NCBI RefSeq assembly: GCF_030253575.1
Contig: NC_080568.1
Coordinates: 29,074,001 to 29,138,000, forward strand
DNA length: 64,000 bases
Direction of reading: 5' to 3'
From: Rhododendron vialii
Lineage: Eukaryota > Streptophyta > Magnoliopsida > Ericales > Ericaceae
Each line of letters opens with the position of its first letter. The first letter of the stretch is position 1. Positions 13,478 through 25,424 of this stretch are shown here, piece after piece. The position numbers were made by a program, and so were the translations under genes. The notes under the pieces are model-generated. The model was not told the origin of the DNA. It saw only the letters and a program-made list of their open reading frames with translations, and ran no database searches.

Positions 13478-13619
13478 GGCTAGATTCTTACCCCCTTTCG
13501 AGAGACGAATACAGTGTAGGGATGAAATCGAGTGGAAGATCAGTTGGGCTTTTCGTCAAACAGGTTATCGACACAAGATGAGGTTGAAGTTGCATTCACG
13601 TACTCTACTACACAGCTTA

Positions 13620-13825
13620 CTTTTTTTAAACGTTTGGATCCCCCAATCCCCGCGGGATCCCGTTTCCCAAGTAATCCTTCAATGTCTTTGGTCACTGCGT
13701 AGCGGTGTTCCAAACTTTTTTAAAACGTTTGGATCCTCATTTCCTGCGGGATCTCGTTGGGTTTTTTCGAGCAATTATTCAATATTGCTGGTCATCACAT
13801 GGCGGTGATAGTGCCCCAAACTCTT
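13620..13825. repeat. degenerate tandem duplication upstream of DPH7
   Basis: Two units of about 95-110 bp follow each other. Both start with a T run then AAACGTTTGGATCC, carry a GCGGGATC(C/T)CGTT block, then TCAATnTnnnTGGTCA, and end in CCAAACT. The copies differ at many places, so the duplication is old. It begins about 145 bp upstream of the DPH7 start and so probably overlaps its promoter. Confidence 0.7.
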
Positions 13826-16105
13826 TTCTATCACATCACGTTTGTCTGGACTCCACACACATTTTGTACCGGAGACCACACAAATTTATGGTTGAGACAT
13901 CACCACGCAGTGCCTCAAAGACATTAAATAATTTTTCTTGTTTTCCATTTGGAATGGAGATGGAGAGTAAAAAGAAATCTCCGGCGGAGATTGGGTCAGG
14001 ACTGGAATTGGGATGGATAGGGATGGGTGAATCGGGGACGGGATAGTAATGTCCACTCCCACCAAGCCCCGTTGCCAACCCTAACTTGGAGCGAGAGTTC
14101 ACAAGGGTGCTGATTGGAATCAGCCGGGCATCAACTAATTATTTGCGTCGATCATTGACCGTTAATAAACAATGAAAGATCAATTTCATCGTTTATTAAC
14201 ACTTGCAAATTAAAATTGGTCAAACCTTGTATTGACAAACCCAATCTAAAAATAGATGCTACGCTTCAAACAAAAGACTTCTGAATTTGTGAAACCAAGA
14301 ATTAGCATAGTAATAGTCACTGCACTTAGGATTTTAACTTTAGGCTTTTTTTGAAACCTAAGGAAAATAAAAATAAAAAATTCCTTCCTATTTGTTTGGT
14401 TGGAAGAGAAAGAGAGGATAAAATAAAAATTTCAAGTTTAGAAAATAGTAAATTTTTTCTTCCATTTTCCGCCCATTTTCTTCTCTTTTCTTTTCTTTAA
14501 TTTCCAAACAGAGCCTAAGGTAGCCAAATGCCGATTTTAATGTATAAATGAAACTTAATCTAAATGTTGCATGCAAAATTCCTGAATATTCAGTTAAAAA
14601 AAACTCTTCCCTTAATATTCAAGAGCATTGCCATGAGGTGCTCTAGAGTCTTCTCCACCACACATTAGTGTGAGCTTCACCACCAGGTATGTGACTCCCA
14701 CCCTAATAAGTCGTGGAGAAGGCTCCTGAAGCACCACGTGACGATGCTCCAGGAGCACACGAGCAATATTCATTCCTTGCGGAGAACTACACGACATTCT
14801 CACAGTTCTCCTAACCAGTAACGCAGCAATAAATTTTACAAATGAGACATGTTGAGTCACCTTTGATTTGGTAAGAGAGCAACAAAAGAGTAATTCATAG
14901 AGCGTGTTTTGCAATGATTCATATTTCATAGAGTGTGTTTTGTTAAAGGTGAGAGGTGCAAAGTTGTGTCGGGGCCTAAGCGAGAGATGCAAGGCAAGGC
15001 GTACACCTTTTTTTTTCGATTCTGGTGATCGAGAGAAATGGAGTGAAGGTAATATGATCAACTGAAGTGTAAGGCTGAAGGAGTGAATGCATACATTTTA
15101 AACCTAGTTTTGACTACACCGTTGTGATTAATATTGAAAGAGCCGCGCCTTTTCTTACCTTTGGGCCTTTGCATAATGTTGCACTCTCGGCTAGATTTCA
15201 GAACATGCACTTTAGTAGATTCGTCAAGCGCAGAAGAATTACTTCCAACGTGCCTTCACGAAGAAGCAAGCATGAGATGTAAATCGGCAGAAAACAATCT
15301 TCTCCTGCTAAAACGGGGTAGGATTAAGGCTTCTTTGACCTCGATTACTCGATGCAGCAAGGGGAAGAAGCCCTTCATGACTACGCATTACTTGCTATCA
15401 GATTACAACATGGAAGAAGCCAAGCATAAAAAGACATCATTTATGAACAGAGAAAAAGGCGACGAATTATAAGAAGACAGAAGATTCACGTCAAAATAAA
15501 TCCTTTGATGTAGAGTATGGTGTACAAGGAATTTAACCCCAACATGGCTGAGCCAAGAAAAACATATAAAATCATCCATAGCAATTTAATCTAAAACAGG
15601 GTGGAAGCATGTCCTGTGAGAACAGTTGAACGCAGAAAACAATCATAATAGACAATTAAACTGGCAAACTGTGATTCCACATTTGAACCGGAGAATTAGA
15701 GATTTGGTCCTGGCAAAAAGAAGAGAACTAGCAACATGGCATATGGATTCAACATCCACAGCTTATGACGTGTGTATTTTCATTCGCACAATCTTTCCAG
15801 ACCTTGGAACACATTCATGATATGTCAATGCTTTGTACACTAGCAGTTGGGTTTGAATCTTGCATTTGCACAGGGATTTTCAAAGGGGAAGCGAAAAATA
15901 AAGGGAAACGATAGAAGACATAAGCTTCATGAATTCTTTTTTTCCCCTCTATTAATCTTAGATACCAAGACCGCCACAATTTTGGCCCCAGCAGAGAAAA
16001 CCAGGCAAACCAAAAAGGTATCAAACGGGGATAGAAGTGATCAGGCATGGTGATCTCTAAGAGGTGAGATGAGAATGTGAACAATGCTGTATCAAAATCC
16101 GTGCC
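13826..16105. other. intergenic region between DPH7 and the plastid membrane-protein gene
   Basis: It contains a MITE-like inverted repeat near 14340-14518 (ends GGCTTTTTTTGAAACC and CCAAACAGAGCC) and a clear 127-bp fold-back at 14622-14748. A 112-codon plus-strand frame at 15134-15472 has no recognisable domain, splice context or codon pattern, so I do not call it a gene. The last few hundred bases are 3' sequence of the minus-strand gene that follows. Confidence 0.5.
14622..14748. mobile_element. short fold-back element (MITE-like)
   Basis: The two halves are inverted copies: GAGCATTGCCATGAGGTGCT at the left pairs with AGCACCACGTGACGATGCTC at the right, and the inner TCTTCTCCACCACACATTAG pairs with CTAATAAGTCGTGGAGAAGG. 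The whole unit folds into one hairpin with a small loop. The GAGCAT end recalls the Harbinger MITEs in this window, but no target duplication is clear. Confidence 0.6.
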
Positions 16106-19100
16106 TCATTGCTCAAGTATTGTCGCAGAAGGGAAAAACCTCATGAGGAAGCTTGAGAGTGACCATATGCAAATCACCCCAAGGAATTGAAGGACATTAA
16201 GAAGGGTGCCCAATGAACTGTTTATTGCCAAGTTGTGCGGTGTCATCTCAGCTCCTCTCACTGTGAATGACAGAGCTGTCACAAGTTGTGCTGCTCTGTT
16301 CAGTTGGTGCAATCTATAAACCTGTGAAGTATCAAAAAGTCGGATCTTTAGCCAATTTATGAACCCTCATCATCTCAGGTTAAGCATCTACAAATTTGAA
16401 TCATATAGTGCAATGAAAGTCTTTGCTAAAACAAAATTGGGTTAAATAACCATTCTGTCATGTGTACAAGGGAGGGACAGATGAACACAAGTGAAACAAA
16501 TTTTTTAGGTGGCGTGTCAATGAAGAACACAAGTAAACCGTGGTGCATTCACTGAAAACTTATCAAGAGAAAATTGCAATTTGAAACTTCGTAAATGTTG
16601 GGAGATTATATCTATCCATGATGCTCAGTAATGGTAAAAGAATCTTACAAATAACCCACGTTACATGGACTCTTCTCAAAATTGGTTAATATGTAGTAAT
16701 ACCGTGTTGGACACTTGAAGACTGGGTGAGTGTACCGGAAATGTATCCGACACCTGCATCTTATTTCGAAACTTGGATCCTCTAATTTTTACTTTTTATT
16801 ATATTGGAAGAAAAGCAAGTTCGAATTACTCACAAAAACAAAATATTGATAACTTTTCACATGGATGAGAAACAGAAATTCCATAATCTTTCCTAATCCC
16901 ATTATTTCCCGGGCATATTTAAATAATTAACACCATACTCTACCTAGCTATGGACACATGTTCCAACATCCCAAGATTTCAGTTTAGGAAGGCGGATGTT
17001 CTAAAAGTCACTCGGTACTAGTCGGGCGGTCAGCCACCTTCGAGCGATTAATCGGCGCATATTAATTAGTACTCGGTGATTAAACGTTAGTCGGACCAAA
17101 TCGGATAGGCTCCGCCATCAATTAATCGGCGGTTAATCGCCGATTAATTCCTTGTTTTAGAACACTGGGCCTGTCGCCTGAACATGCAGTCGCACTCAAA
17201 ACTCGCACACGAGTCCATGTAACATAGAATATAATAACAGATATGTAGCATAAAATGTAGAGGGTAAACTCTGACTACCTGTGACATAACTTTAGCTGAT
17301 AAAAACATTAAAGCAGCTCCAACAACGTTACAAAATTTTAAATTCATTTATGTGTGTCCATTCTGCATTTAGTCAGAGATTTTGCCCTAGCAGCTGAACT
17401 GAGTTATATAACAGTACTTACTTTAAAAATAATGGGAATGACTGGCCATGAAGGTGACTTTATATATCTTGCATACTGCTCAAATGCAAACTGCACAACT
17501 ATACCAACAAGGTATGGGGCAAGAGTAGCCGAAGCAGCAGGACCAGTCCAAGGCCACACAAAGCCCATTGTAACCATTGGAACTATGATACTAAGTACTA
17601 AAACCGCAACAGAAGAGATTTGGTGCCCCAACTGAGGGTTCAGGTTTCTGTTATATGTAGCGGAAACCGGCACAACAGGCCTTCGTAAATGGTCAACTAG
17701 CAGAAGAAATGCCGCAACCCCACAGTAAAAAAGAGCCTCCGTAAAGAACAAGATAAGAAAATCTGCAGATAAATAATAGAGGATTATTGAGAGATATGAA
17801 TTAATAAATAAGCAAATCAAAAGATCCTCTCTCTTGAAACGGGGTGTGTATCTGTCTTGTATGGGCATATGTCTTAATGTAACTTATCTTTTTCTTGTCC
17901 TCACTTGGAATAATCCAACACAATGGATTATCTCTGGCAACTTTTGCTTTCCACCTTTTATGCAAGAAACAAGGGCATTATGCCAAGTCCTAAACACCTC
18001 AAACCATTTCACCACAACACAAGTTAATGTGGAAAATAATACTCCCTCCGTCCCTTTTTTTGTGTCCAGTATTTCATTTTGGGCTGTCCCTTAATAAGTG
18101 TCCATTTTGTAAAGTTAGGGGGGTAAAAGTTGGTGTATTGTCTATTTTGTCCCTAAAAGTAGATTTTATTTTGAAAAGTTAGTGAGTAAAAGTGTAATGA
18201 TGATGGGTAAGTAGGGAAAGTGAAGGAAAAAGTTGATGTGAAAGGTGTAATGATGATGTCTTTTTAATAAGTTGGAGTTACGAAGCAGGACACTTAAAAA
18301 GGGACGGAGGGAGTATTATTTTGCAGCAACACCATTGGTGAATTACTTCTTCCATAATCCATTTTCACAAAAAATCTGTGTTTCGCTTATTTAGTTAAAC
18401 TAGAAGATCCCAATATGTGCCGACCCCAATTGGTTTGGTTAAAAGATCTCAATATGCCTTGTACAGTTGTAGTTATAAAAAAATTAAATAGGTGGTCTAA
18501 ACAGTAACTGGCCCTGGCCCTGACCCTGAGAGCTTCGTTTATCATAAGACATAATAAGATGCATACCGAATCACCAGATAAGGAGAATAAACCAAAATAA
18601 CAAAATATAACCAACACCAAGATCTGAGCAATTTTATTTTCTTTTTTGCTTATCAGACAGGGAAAGGTAAAAGAGGCAGTTTTTCTTTTCTCAGAACAAA
18701 GACTTGACAACAGCAAGGTTAAGTGCGCCCACCTGTTAGCAGAGAATCCTCAAATACAGCAGACAGAATCCTCCGCAAATAAAGCGAGGGGAAAACAAAA
18801 GAGGCAACAAGGACAGTTGGACCAACAAACCATAGCAGGCCATTCTGATTCCTCCTAGGGCTGGATATATGAACTTCCTCTTCTCTTTGATTAGGCCGGC
18901 TATAAAATGTTAGCAAACCTGGCCTTCCTCCAGCTGTCCCATAACGAACCGGTGAACTCACATCGGAAGACATATATTCAGATATACTTTCAGCAACAGA
19001 ATCATCATTTTCCTGGTCATAGACATCTGGATCAAGCTCCGAGGATGGAAACCATTCTTCAGAGGTAGAAAAGTCAATACATCGCCTCTTAGAAACCCTG

Positions 19101-22100
19101 TCGTTTACCTTCAGTATTCCATGTTTGAACTGGCCGATCTTCACTACTTGCAATGACAGAAGAAAAGCATACGGTGAAGAAAACTTGAAAAAGTAAAACA
19201 GACCTACTTATTTAAAGTAGGAGTAACTAGTTAACCCACATGAGTCGCCCAGTGGGTGAGGAGTTGAACGTGGGATCACATTTATGGGCCTTGAACTGGG
19301 AGACAGGGTAGGTGGGTAGGAGTTTTCCCTCATGAAAAATGTAGTAGTAATCAGTTGGCTTTAAAAAACAGGGAAAAAAGTAAGTAATTTAGATAATGCA
19401 GTATATTCCAGAACGACGACCCAAAAAAAATGCAATCAAAGGTCAAATAGGATCCTTCATGTTCAAACATATAAACCAGATTCGAGAGTGAGTAGTAGTT
19501 ATAGTCAACTGCAGCCAAAAGGTTCTGGATCAAGGTAATTCGTAAGAATCAGACAATTTAGTATCCAAAGAAAACATCAAAATCTTATTGTCCTTAAGAT
19601 GCCCCGATCTCTGGCAAGCAAAGGTAGGGCCAAGTTGCACCATAGAATAGGATTGTTGAGAAATTAAGCAAGTCACAAATGCTACCTTTAGGATTTCTTA
19701 GCTGCTCTGCACCAAACTGTTCCCTGCGAAGCAATCCTCCTGCTATACTGATCTGCAGATTAAGCTTAAGTTAATGTAAAGTAAGGTAGTTATAGAAACT
19801 TTGGATACCCAAGCAATGTGGGATTGTACACCTTAACATTCACCTCAAATGCAACACTGTTTGAGATCTGTCACGTGTAGCCTCTTTTGAGGCCTATCAC
19901 CCTTTTAGTTGACTCTGTGATTGTGGGGTGTAGATTGTCTCTAATTTTAAAAATAAGAGGTAGAATGAGCCCTGCCTTGATACCATGTAGAAACCTTGGA
20001 TTCAACCCCTAAGTTTAAGCTATTAGGTGGAGAAGTCCTCACATCTTATTAAGTGATCACCCATTCTGATTGTGGGATTTATTGCTTAACAAAAGTAAGA
20101 TGCATCATAGATCTTTATAAGAGCGCATACAGATACATATATCACATAGAGTGACAGTGCCAAGAGAAGTAAAAACAAGACATTCAAAAAAAATGGTGAT
20201 TATAATCCAACAAGACATACAATAGAAGACTGATTCATACAATTACATGCACATGAGTGACAAAAGAATAACTAACAGCTGAACTAAAACTGTAATATGA
20301 GATTATTTAAATGTCAAAATTAGGATGATGGCAGATACTTCGTCACCCTCAGCTAAAGTGGGGACTGTCATGCAGGCTGATGGACCCTGATCAGAGCTCC
20401 TACATCAACTAAACTAATGTATAGAGCTATCTTCCCCTTTCCTAATTGACTTTTGTGGCAGTAATTAACTATATCATCTAAAAAATAACCTCTTCAACAG
20501 GAATCTGCAACATTTTGGGAAGCATAGAAACTCTTGTCTATTTAAATGTCTGAACTCCAAAGAGTACAGATTCCAGAGGAGTAAATACAGGAGCAGTAAT
20601 GTCCTTTCCTCTGCATCTTGCAGTTGTTAGTTTATTTACACTCTCCTCTTCCCACACGCACGTGACTCCAATGTCCAGATCAAAATACCTTTTTTTATAA
20701 CGGCTCCAGATCCAAATACCTAGCAACCAGTAAGAGGAACTAATATGTCTCAACTTTCAAAGACTAAAAAGTAGGGATGATATATATAGTCATTTAGAGC
20801 TTAGATAACAAAGCACGCAACCTGGTTAACACAAACTACACCATGAATAGCTTCAGCTGCAAATTCCAAGGCAAATACATGGCTTCCTAAGAATTATTGA
20901 GGGTGCCAAAGGCACTTGACTTGAAGAGTATTCATCCCTTCATTTAAACCATTAACATTCAATAAAAATCAACAAAAATAACCATTATACCTCCATCAAA
21001 GTGAAGTCACACGTTGCACAATAGGCAACACCACAAATTTATGTACTCAACTACAGCTATATCAACACAAGCACGATAAAAAGCCAATATAGTACTCTCG
21101 TCGTATGATATACGAATTACCTTAGTTCCTCATCAGAAATAATCTGTACGTATCCCTGTACATCAAATCCAGTAAACCTCCTAAAGTGCACACAGGAGTA
21201 TTAAACAAATTGGGTTGTCCCAATGGGCTAGAGTGTATGACTCCCAAATGGTACAAGACGGGGACCTATTGTCCAATATTTCATTTCTCACTCTCATTTA
21301 GGTATCCAGGCCTCGGCTTCCCAGTAATAACATAGGATATGTGGGTGGCAATCAAATATACAAGGATACGTCAATGAGAAGCCATAGATCGCCCTTAAAA
21401 AAAAGAAAACACTAGCGCAGCTATAGCAATAAAATATGTGCAGACTTATAAGTCTGCCAGACAAAACATAGCCAGGGGCAGACACAAGGGGGTGCCCGGG
21501 GCCCCTGCACAACACTCCCACAAATTATACTAGTTTTTGAGGTTAATTTGGAAAGTTCTTTAGAATCAGCCCCTGCAAGTCTCGAGTGAAAAAAAAAAAG
21601 TTCATAAAGTTCCTTTACATGTGTGAAAACTGAAAACACCTCCTAAGATTTCAAGTTATAAACCATTTTTTGGTTGTAGGTACAATATTAAATGGTAGTT
21701 ACATATATATACACAATCTCGTCTCCTTAGAAGTAGCTAGCAGCAATATATATTATGGATCATATTTGTTTGTTACTAATGTAGAAATACATGTGATTCG
21801 GGTGGCTAGTACAAATCCTGCCCCGGCCACTGGACACAGCTACGTCAATTTAATATATGCAGAATTAACAAGCAATAGAACACATCTGTGATGCACACAT
21901 TACCTACATTACACATGTTCAAAAAAATAAAAGGCATCCGTAAACCCTTTGTTGCACATAATTAAGAGCAACGAATACACAACAGGGAATTAATTTCCAC
22001 TGGCAACTCGGGAAACAGCATTCAAATACCTTCGAAATTCTCCTGTACTGGAAAGGAGAAGAAAGAGAGGTTGCAACGCAAGAAAACGGCCCCATTTTAA

Positions 22101-22107
22101 CAGCCAT
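16106..22107 (-). CDS. plastid-targeted multi-pass membrane protein of unknown function
   Basis: Five exons, 21946-22107, 19686-19752, 18733-19146, 17422-17762 and 16106-16321, give 399 residues in one consistent frame. The first 50 residues are basic and Ser/Cys-rich without acidic residues, as in chloroplast transit peptides. A soluble acidic stretch follows (about 90-170). Membrane segments are seen near 185-215, 215-238, 262-285, 295-312 and 368-390. The C-terminal exon (NRAAQLVTALSFTVRGAEMT onward) matches a plant-specific family I remember from Arabidopsis (At5g63040/At1g48460), annotated only as transmembrane protein. The first donor (GTTTAC, after residue 54) is weak, so the end of exon 1 is the least certain point. 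Intron 1 is 2.2 kb and holds LTR and hAT remnants; intron 3 holds a Stowaway MITE. Confidence 0.85.
16992..17168. repeat. repeat with inverted ends in intron 4 of the plastid membrane-protein gene
   Basis: The ends GATGTTCTAAAA and TTTTAGAACACT are inverted copies. Between them the words CGATTAATCGGCG and TTAATCGCCGATTAAT recur in both orientations. This looks like a small non-autonomous DNA element, but I could not define a target duplication. Confidence 0.4.
18042..18313. mobile_element. Stowaway (Tc1/mariner-type) MITE
   Basis: The element is 272 bp long. It starts CTCCCTCCGTCCC and ends GGGACGGAGGGAG, the standard Stowaway termini, with a TA duplication on each side (18040-18041, 18314-18315). 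It lies inside intron 3 of the plastid membrane-protein gene and has no coding capacity. Confidence 0.93.
19790..20060 (-). mobile_element. LTR-retrotransposon miniature (TRIM-like) fossil
   Basis: On the minus strand an LTR-like end (TTTCTACA) is followed directly by a primer-binding-type site (TGGTATCAAGGCAGG) and, after a short spacer, by a second stretch that begins like the start of the LTR (TGTTAAGGTGTACAATCCCA). This is the layout of a TRIM without coding sequence. It looks incomplete and old. It sits in intron 1 of the plastid membrane-protein gene. Confidence 0.5.
21474..21833. mobile_element. hAT-like non-autonomous element (degraded)
   Basis: The left end CAGGGGCAGACACAAGG and the right end CCTGCCCCGGCCACTG are inverted copies of the CAGnGGCGGAGCCAG terminus seen in a better-preserved element at 35.7 kb. 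The flanks AACATAGC and GACACAGC agree at 6 of 8 positions, which would fit a decayed 8-bp target duplication. It lies near the 5' end of intron 1 of the plastid membrane-protein gene. Confidence 0.4.
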
Positions 22108-22500
22108 AGTAACAAGAACAGAACAAACCGGGGGTACGGACTGGAGGACTGGTCGTGGGTCGATTTCAACGAGAACCCATTTGATTTGGAGGGTATTTGG
22201 AGATACCCAGTTGAGTAGTTCAGTGGAGAAAGCAGCGAAGAGGGTGAGAAAAGGAGGAAATACGGAGATTTTGAGGAATATGGGGTTTATAGCAGCAGCT
22301 CAGAGGAGAGAGGGAAGAAGAGAAAGCGGCTTGAATGCTTCTTCGTTTGGTTGTGTTTCCTTTTTCGTGCGTTGTTTATTTATTAAATCATTTATTTAAT
22401 TTCTCGTGCGTCATAATTTTTTTTATTATTAACAAAAAGGGTGGGAGGGACGACCAACATAACAACCCCTTGACCGTGACGTTAGGGGCTCTCTCTACCC

Positions 22501-23152
22501 TAGGGCTATAAACGAACCGAATCGAGCCGAACCCTGTTAAGTTTGGCTCGGGTTCGTTAAGGTATGAGTTTGGCTCGGGTTCGATTCGAGCCTAAACAAC
22601 TTGGCTCAAGTTCGGCTCGGTTGGGTTCGTTAAGATACTAGTCTGGCTCGATTTGAGGATTCGGCTTTATTTGCGGAGGATTCGGATTCGGCAAGTTCGG
22701 ATTCGGCTCGGGTTCGATTTGAACTTGAACATCTTGGCTCGAGTTTTGCTCGTTAAACTCAAATGAATCGAGCCGAGCCAAATCTAAGCTCGAATTGAGC
22801 TCGTCAAGACTCAGGTTTGATTCGGCTCAGCTCATTAAACTCAAGCGAACCCAAACTCTCTCATTGATCGTATAGAATTTTGGAGAAAAATAAGTATTGA
22901 ATTATATATACAACCTTAAAATTTTTTACATTTACAAATAGACCCCTATTTAATTATTAATTAAATTTAAGTATAGGTTCGCGAACCTAACCGAGCCGAA
23001 TACCGTTAGGCTCAGGTTCGGCTCATTTACAAAACTAGCCTAGAGTTGAGGTTCAGGTTCAGTTCGTTTAGCAGACGAATCGAATTTGAACGAGCTCTTA
23101 CCGAACCAAGTCTCGAATAGTTCGCGAATGGCTCAATTCATTTACAGCCCTA
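22501..23152. mobile_element. hAT-superfamily non-autonomous element
   Basis: The element is 652 bp. Its ends TAGGGCTATAAACGAAC and GAATTCATTTACAGCCCTA type (inverted: TAGGGCTGTAAATGAA) form imperfect terminal inverted repeats. It is bordered by a perfect 8-bp duplication CTCTACCC at 22493-22500 and 23153-23160, the hAT signature length. The interior is made of repeated GGCTCGGGTTCG / CGAACCGAGCC words in both orientations, with no transposase. Confidence 0.85.
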
Positions 23153-23479
23153 CTCTACCCGCTGTGAAATGTTCGATTCAAGCTATAGCATCCTCCATTC
23201 CTTTGCCACTGACAAAAGTCAAATCTGTGTCTTACCTGAGAATGAGAATGAAGAAGGCTTTTGCCATCCAAGCTACCACCATCGGTGGTTCGTGCGTCAT
23301 TCATTAATTTCTCGTGCGTTCAAGGGGGCGAATTTCCGGACGAGTCCTGTTTTTGTTTTTTTTCCTTTCCCAACGTGCTAGAGCCGCACTAAATCCGATT
23401 TTCCATTCAAAATGCATATCGTGTGTTCTGAATGAAAGTTTTTAAGATGGACGATGCTATGGTGTTTTCGATCATTTTT

Positions 23480-23690
23480 TTGACATAACTTTACCATTAT
23501 GAGTATAATTAAAATCCATTACAAGTATAATAGAACCGAAATAAGACATAACCAAGAAATATTCAAAAAATCAATCAAGACATAACCAAATCCAACCAAG
23601 ACATAACAAATAAGTTATGTCTTGTTATGATTTTGTTATGCTTGTAATGAGTTTTAATTATGCTCATAATGGTAAAGTTATACCAAAAAT
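23480..23690. mobile_element. small inverted-repeat element (MITE-like)
   Basis: Left arm words ATAACTTTACCATTATGAGT and TTAAAATCCATTACAAG reappear inverted at the right as TCATAATGGTAAAGTTAT and CTTGTAATGAGTTTTAA. The middle carries several copies of AAGACATAACCAA. No clear target duplication is visible, so the superfamily is open. Confidence 0.55.
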
Positions 23691-23789
23691 TACGATGTCT
23701 CTAAAATGACCGGGGACACTATAGCATCATTCCCAATTGAAAAACTTATTTTAAAATTACTGAATGATCTAGATTATTTATGTGAGACC

Positions 23790-24830
23790 CAAAATTTGGT
23801 CTCACGAACTTGTGAGAGTCAATTTGCAATTGGAAGGGCATTGAGTAACATGTACAATGATAAGTCTAGACATGTCCGTCATAGACACAAGTAACATGCT
23901 CTCTAGTGAGGTTGTCACTCTTGACTATGTGAAGTCAAAAGACAATATTACCAAAGGCTTAAACAGAGAGCAAGTTGAGTTGGCATCGATGGGAATAGAA
24001 CTTAAGCCTATTACGCTCACATTACTGTGAAGGAAAACACAACCTAGTTGACTGGAGATCCCAAGATCTAGGTTTAATGAGACAACCTAATTGCGAGTAA
24101 CAAAGAACGATCACTGAAGAGATAAGCTCTTATGTTCATTCCCATGGTGTAACAATGATACCTGCAATGAGAAGAGGTTTAGCATGGCTCGTAACGACTC
24201 TTATTCACTGGATTGCCTGGCGGGTATAACCAGATACCTCTATAAGAGCATCTCCAATCCATACAAAATAAAGGATGGATGTAACACATTGAGGGGAGAT
24301 TTTGTAATTTATTCCACTTTTTCTTCACTTTTTCTACTTTTTGGGAGAATCTTTGAGGGACCCACCGTCCTTTTTAGAGTTTGGTCCTCCAAAAGTAAAT
24401 TTGGTCCTCTAAAAATGGAGGACCAAAAGTAAATTTGGAGTACAAATTTCCTCCAAACTCTAAAAAGGACGGTGGGTCTCTCAAAAATTCTCCCAAAAAA
24501 GTACAAAAAGTGAAGAAAAAGTGGAATAAATTACAAAATCTCCCCTCAATGTGTTACATTCATCCTCTATTTTGTATGGATTGGAGATGCTCTAAGGTCA
24601 CCTACATGAGGATAAATGTGGGGCCACTTCTTTGAGAATTTAGAAAAACGAAATTCTTGAGAAAATATTTGCAAAACCAGACAGGGGTGTCATGGCCAAA
24701 ATAAACCTAACAGTGAGAACTAAACTGTGTTAGGAGAAGTTCCTGTATAAAGTCTGTTGTTTACACCAATGACAAAACAATTCAAGACATCACGTTCACT
24801 GGTCAGCTGGTAAACCTAATGGGCGTTCAC
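23790..24830 (+). mobile_element. Ty1/Copia LTR-retrotransposon fossil (3' part)
   Basis: The region from about 23.8 kb resembles the RNase H end of Copia polyproteins (CESQFAIGRA, then SRHVRHRHK, and further on DYVKSKDNI), followed by the non-coding sequence that normally follows it. It is only a 3' portion, degraded, with no recognisable paired LTRs in view. A 347-bp Harbinger MITE (24246-24592) has been inserted into it. It appears old. Confidence 0.7.
24246..24592. mobile_element. Harbinger/Tourist MITE, near-complete fold-back
   Basis: It is 347 bp, with ends GAGCATCTCCAATCC and GGATTGGAGATGCTC and a TAA duplication on both sides (24243-24245, 24593-24595). Almost the whole length is one inverted repeat: for example AACACATTGAGGGGAGATTT at the left is matched inverted at the right, and the arms meet near 24410. 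It sits inside a Copia fossil. Confidence 0.9.
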
Positions 24831-25424
24831 AATAGAAAGTTTAAGGCCAAAAGCTACATATCATATGCAAGGATTATCTATTGTCATGGTGGGCTCTGGG
24901 CTAAGGCCCATGAGGCGCAAGCCTTAAGCTCCCCAAAAATGTCAAAAAATTAGGGTCTCCACTTGTTTTTAGTACCTAGTGTTGACTCACCAAAAATGGA
25001 ACAGAGGATAAAGCAAAAAAAATGAGAATAAAGTTAGAACGTTAAGGGATAAGATATTAAAAGGATGCATCATGCATCCATCCACAGTGAACAAGTGTCA
25101 CAGAAAATACACGACTTTAAATCAAGTCAATTCACATTCACACCAAAAAACACAAAACACAAGATTGTGCACCCTAAAAATTTGAAGAAAAAAAAACCTC
25201 TTGGCAACGCCAAATGGGTTGACGATTCAAACTGAACAGAAACAACTTCCCATTAATCTACGGAAACCACATCTGATTAGTGAAGGATTGCTCAAATTCA
25301 GGACTCCCGAGCTATTTACATAGAGTTCCAGTAAAGAACACGTATAGTAACACTCTACAGCTTCACGACACACTGACAAACAAGTATATACTTACGTAAT
25401 CGTCCCCTCCGAAGCAGCATGAGT

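Larger units (their letters stand above)
22108..25424. other. intergenic region between the plastid membrane-protein gene and the SOUL gene
   Basis: It contains the leader and promoter side of the plastid membrane-protein gene, a hAT element with exact target duplication (22501-23152), an inverted-repeat element (23480-23690), a Copia fossil interrupted by a Harbinger MITE (23.8-24.8 kb), and 600 bp of featureless AT-rich sequence next to the SOUL stop. No additional gene is supported. Confidence 0.6.

Noticed and set aside
15134-15472. 112-codon plus-strand gene
   Set aside because: No recognisable domain, low-complexity composition and no supporting splice sites or promoter.
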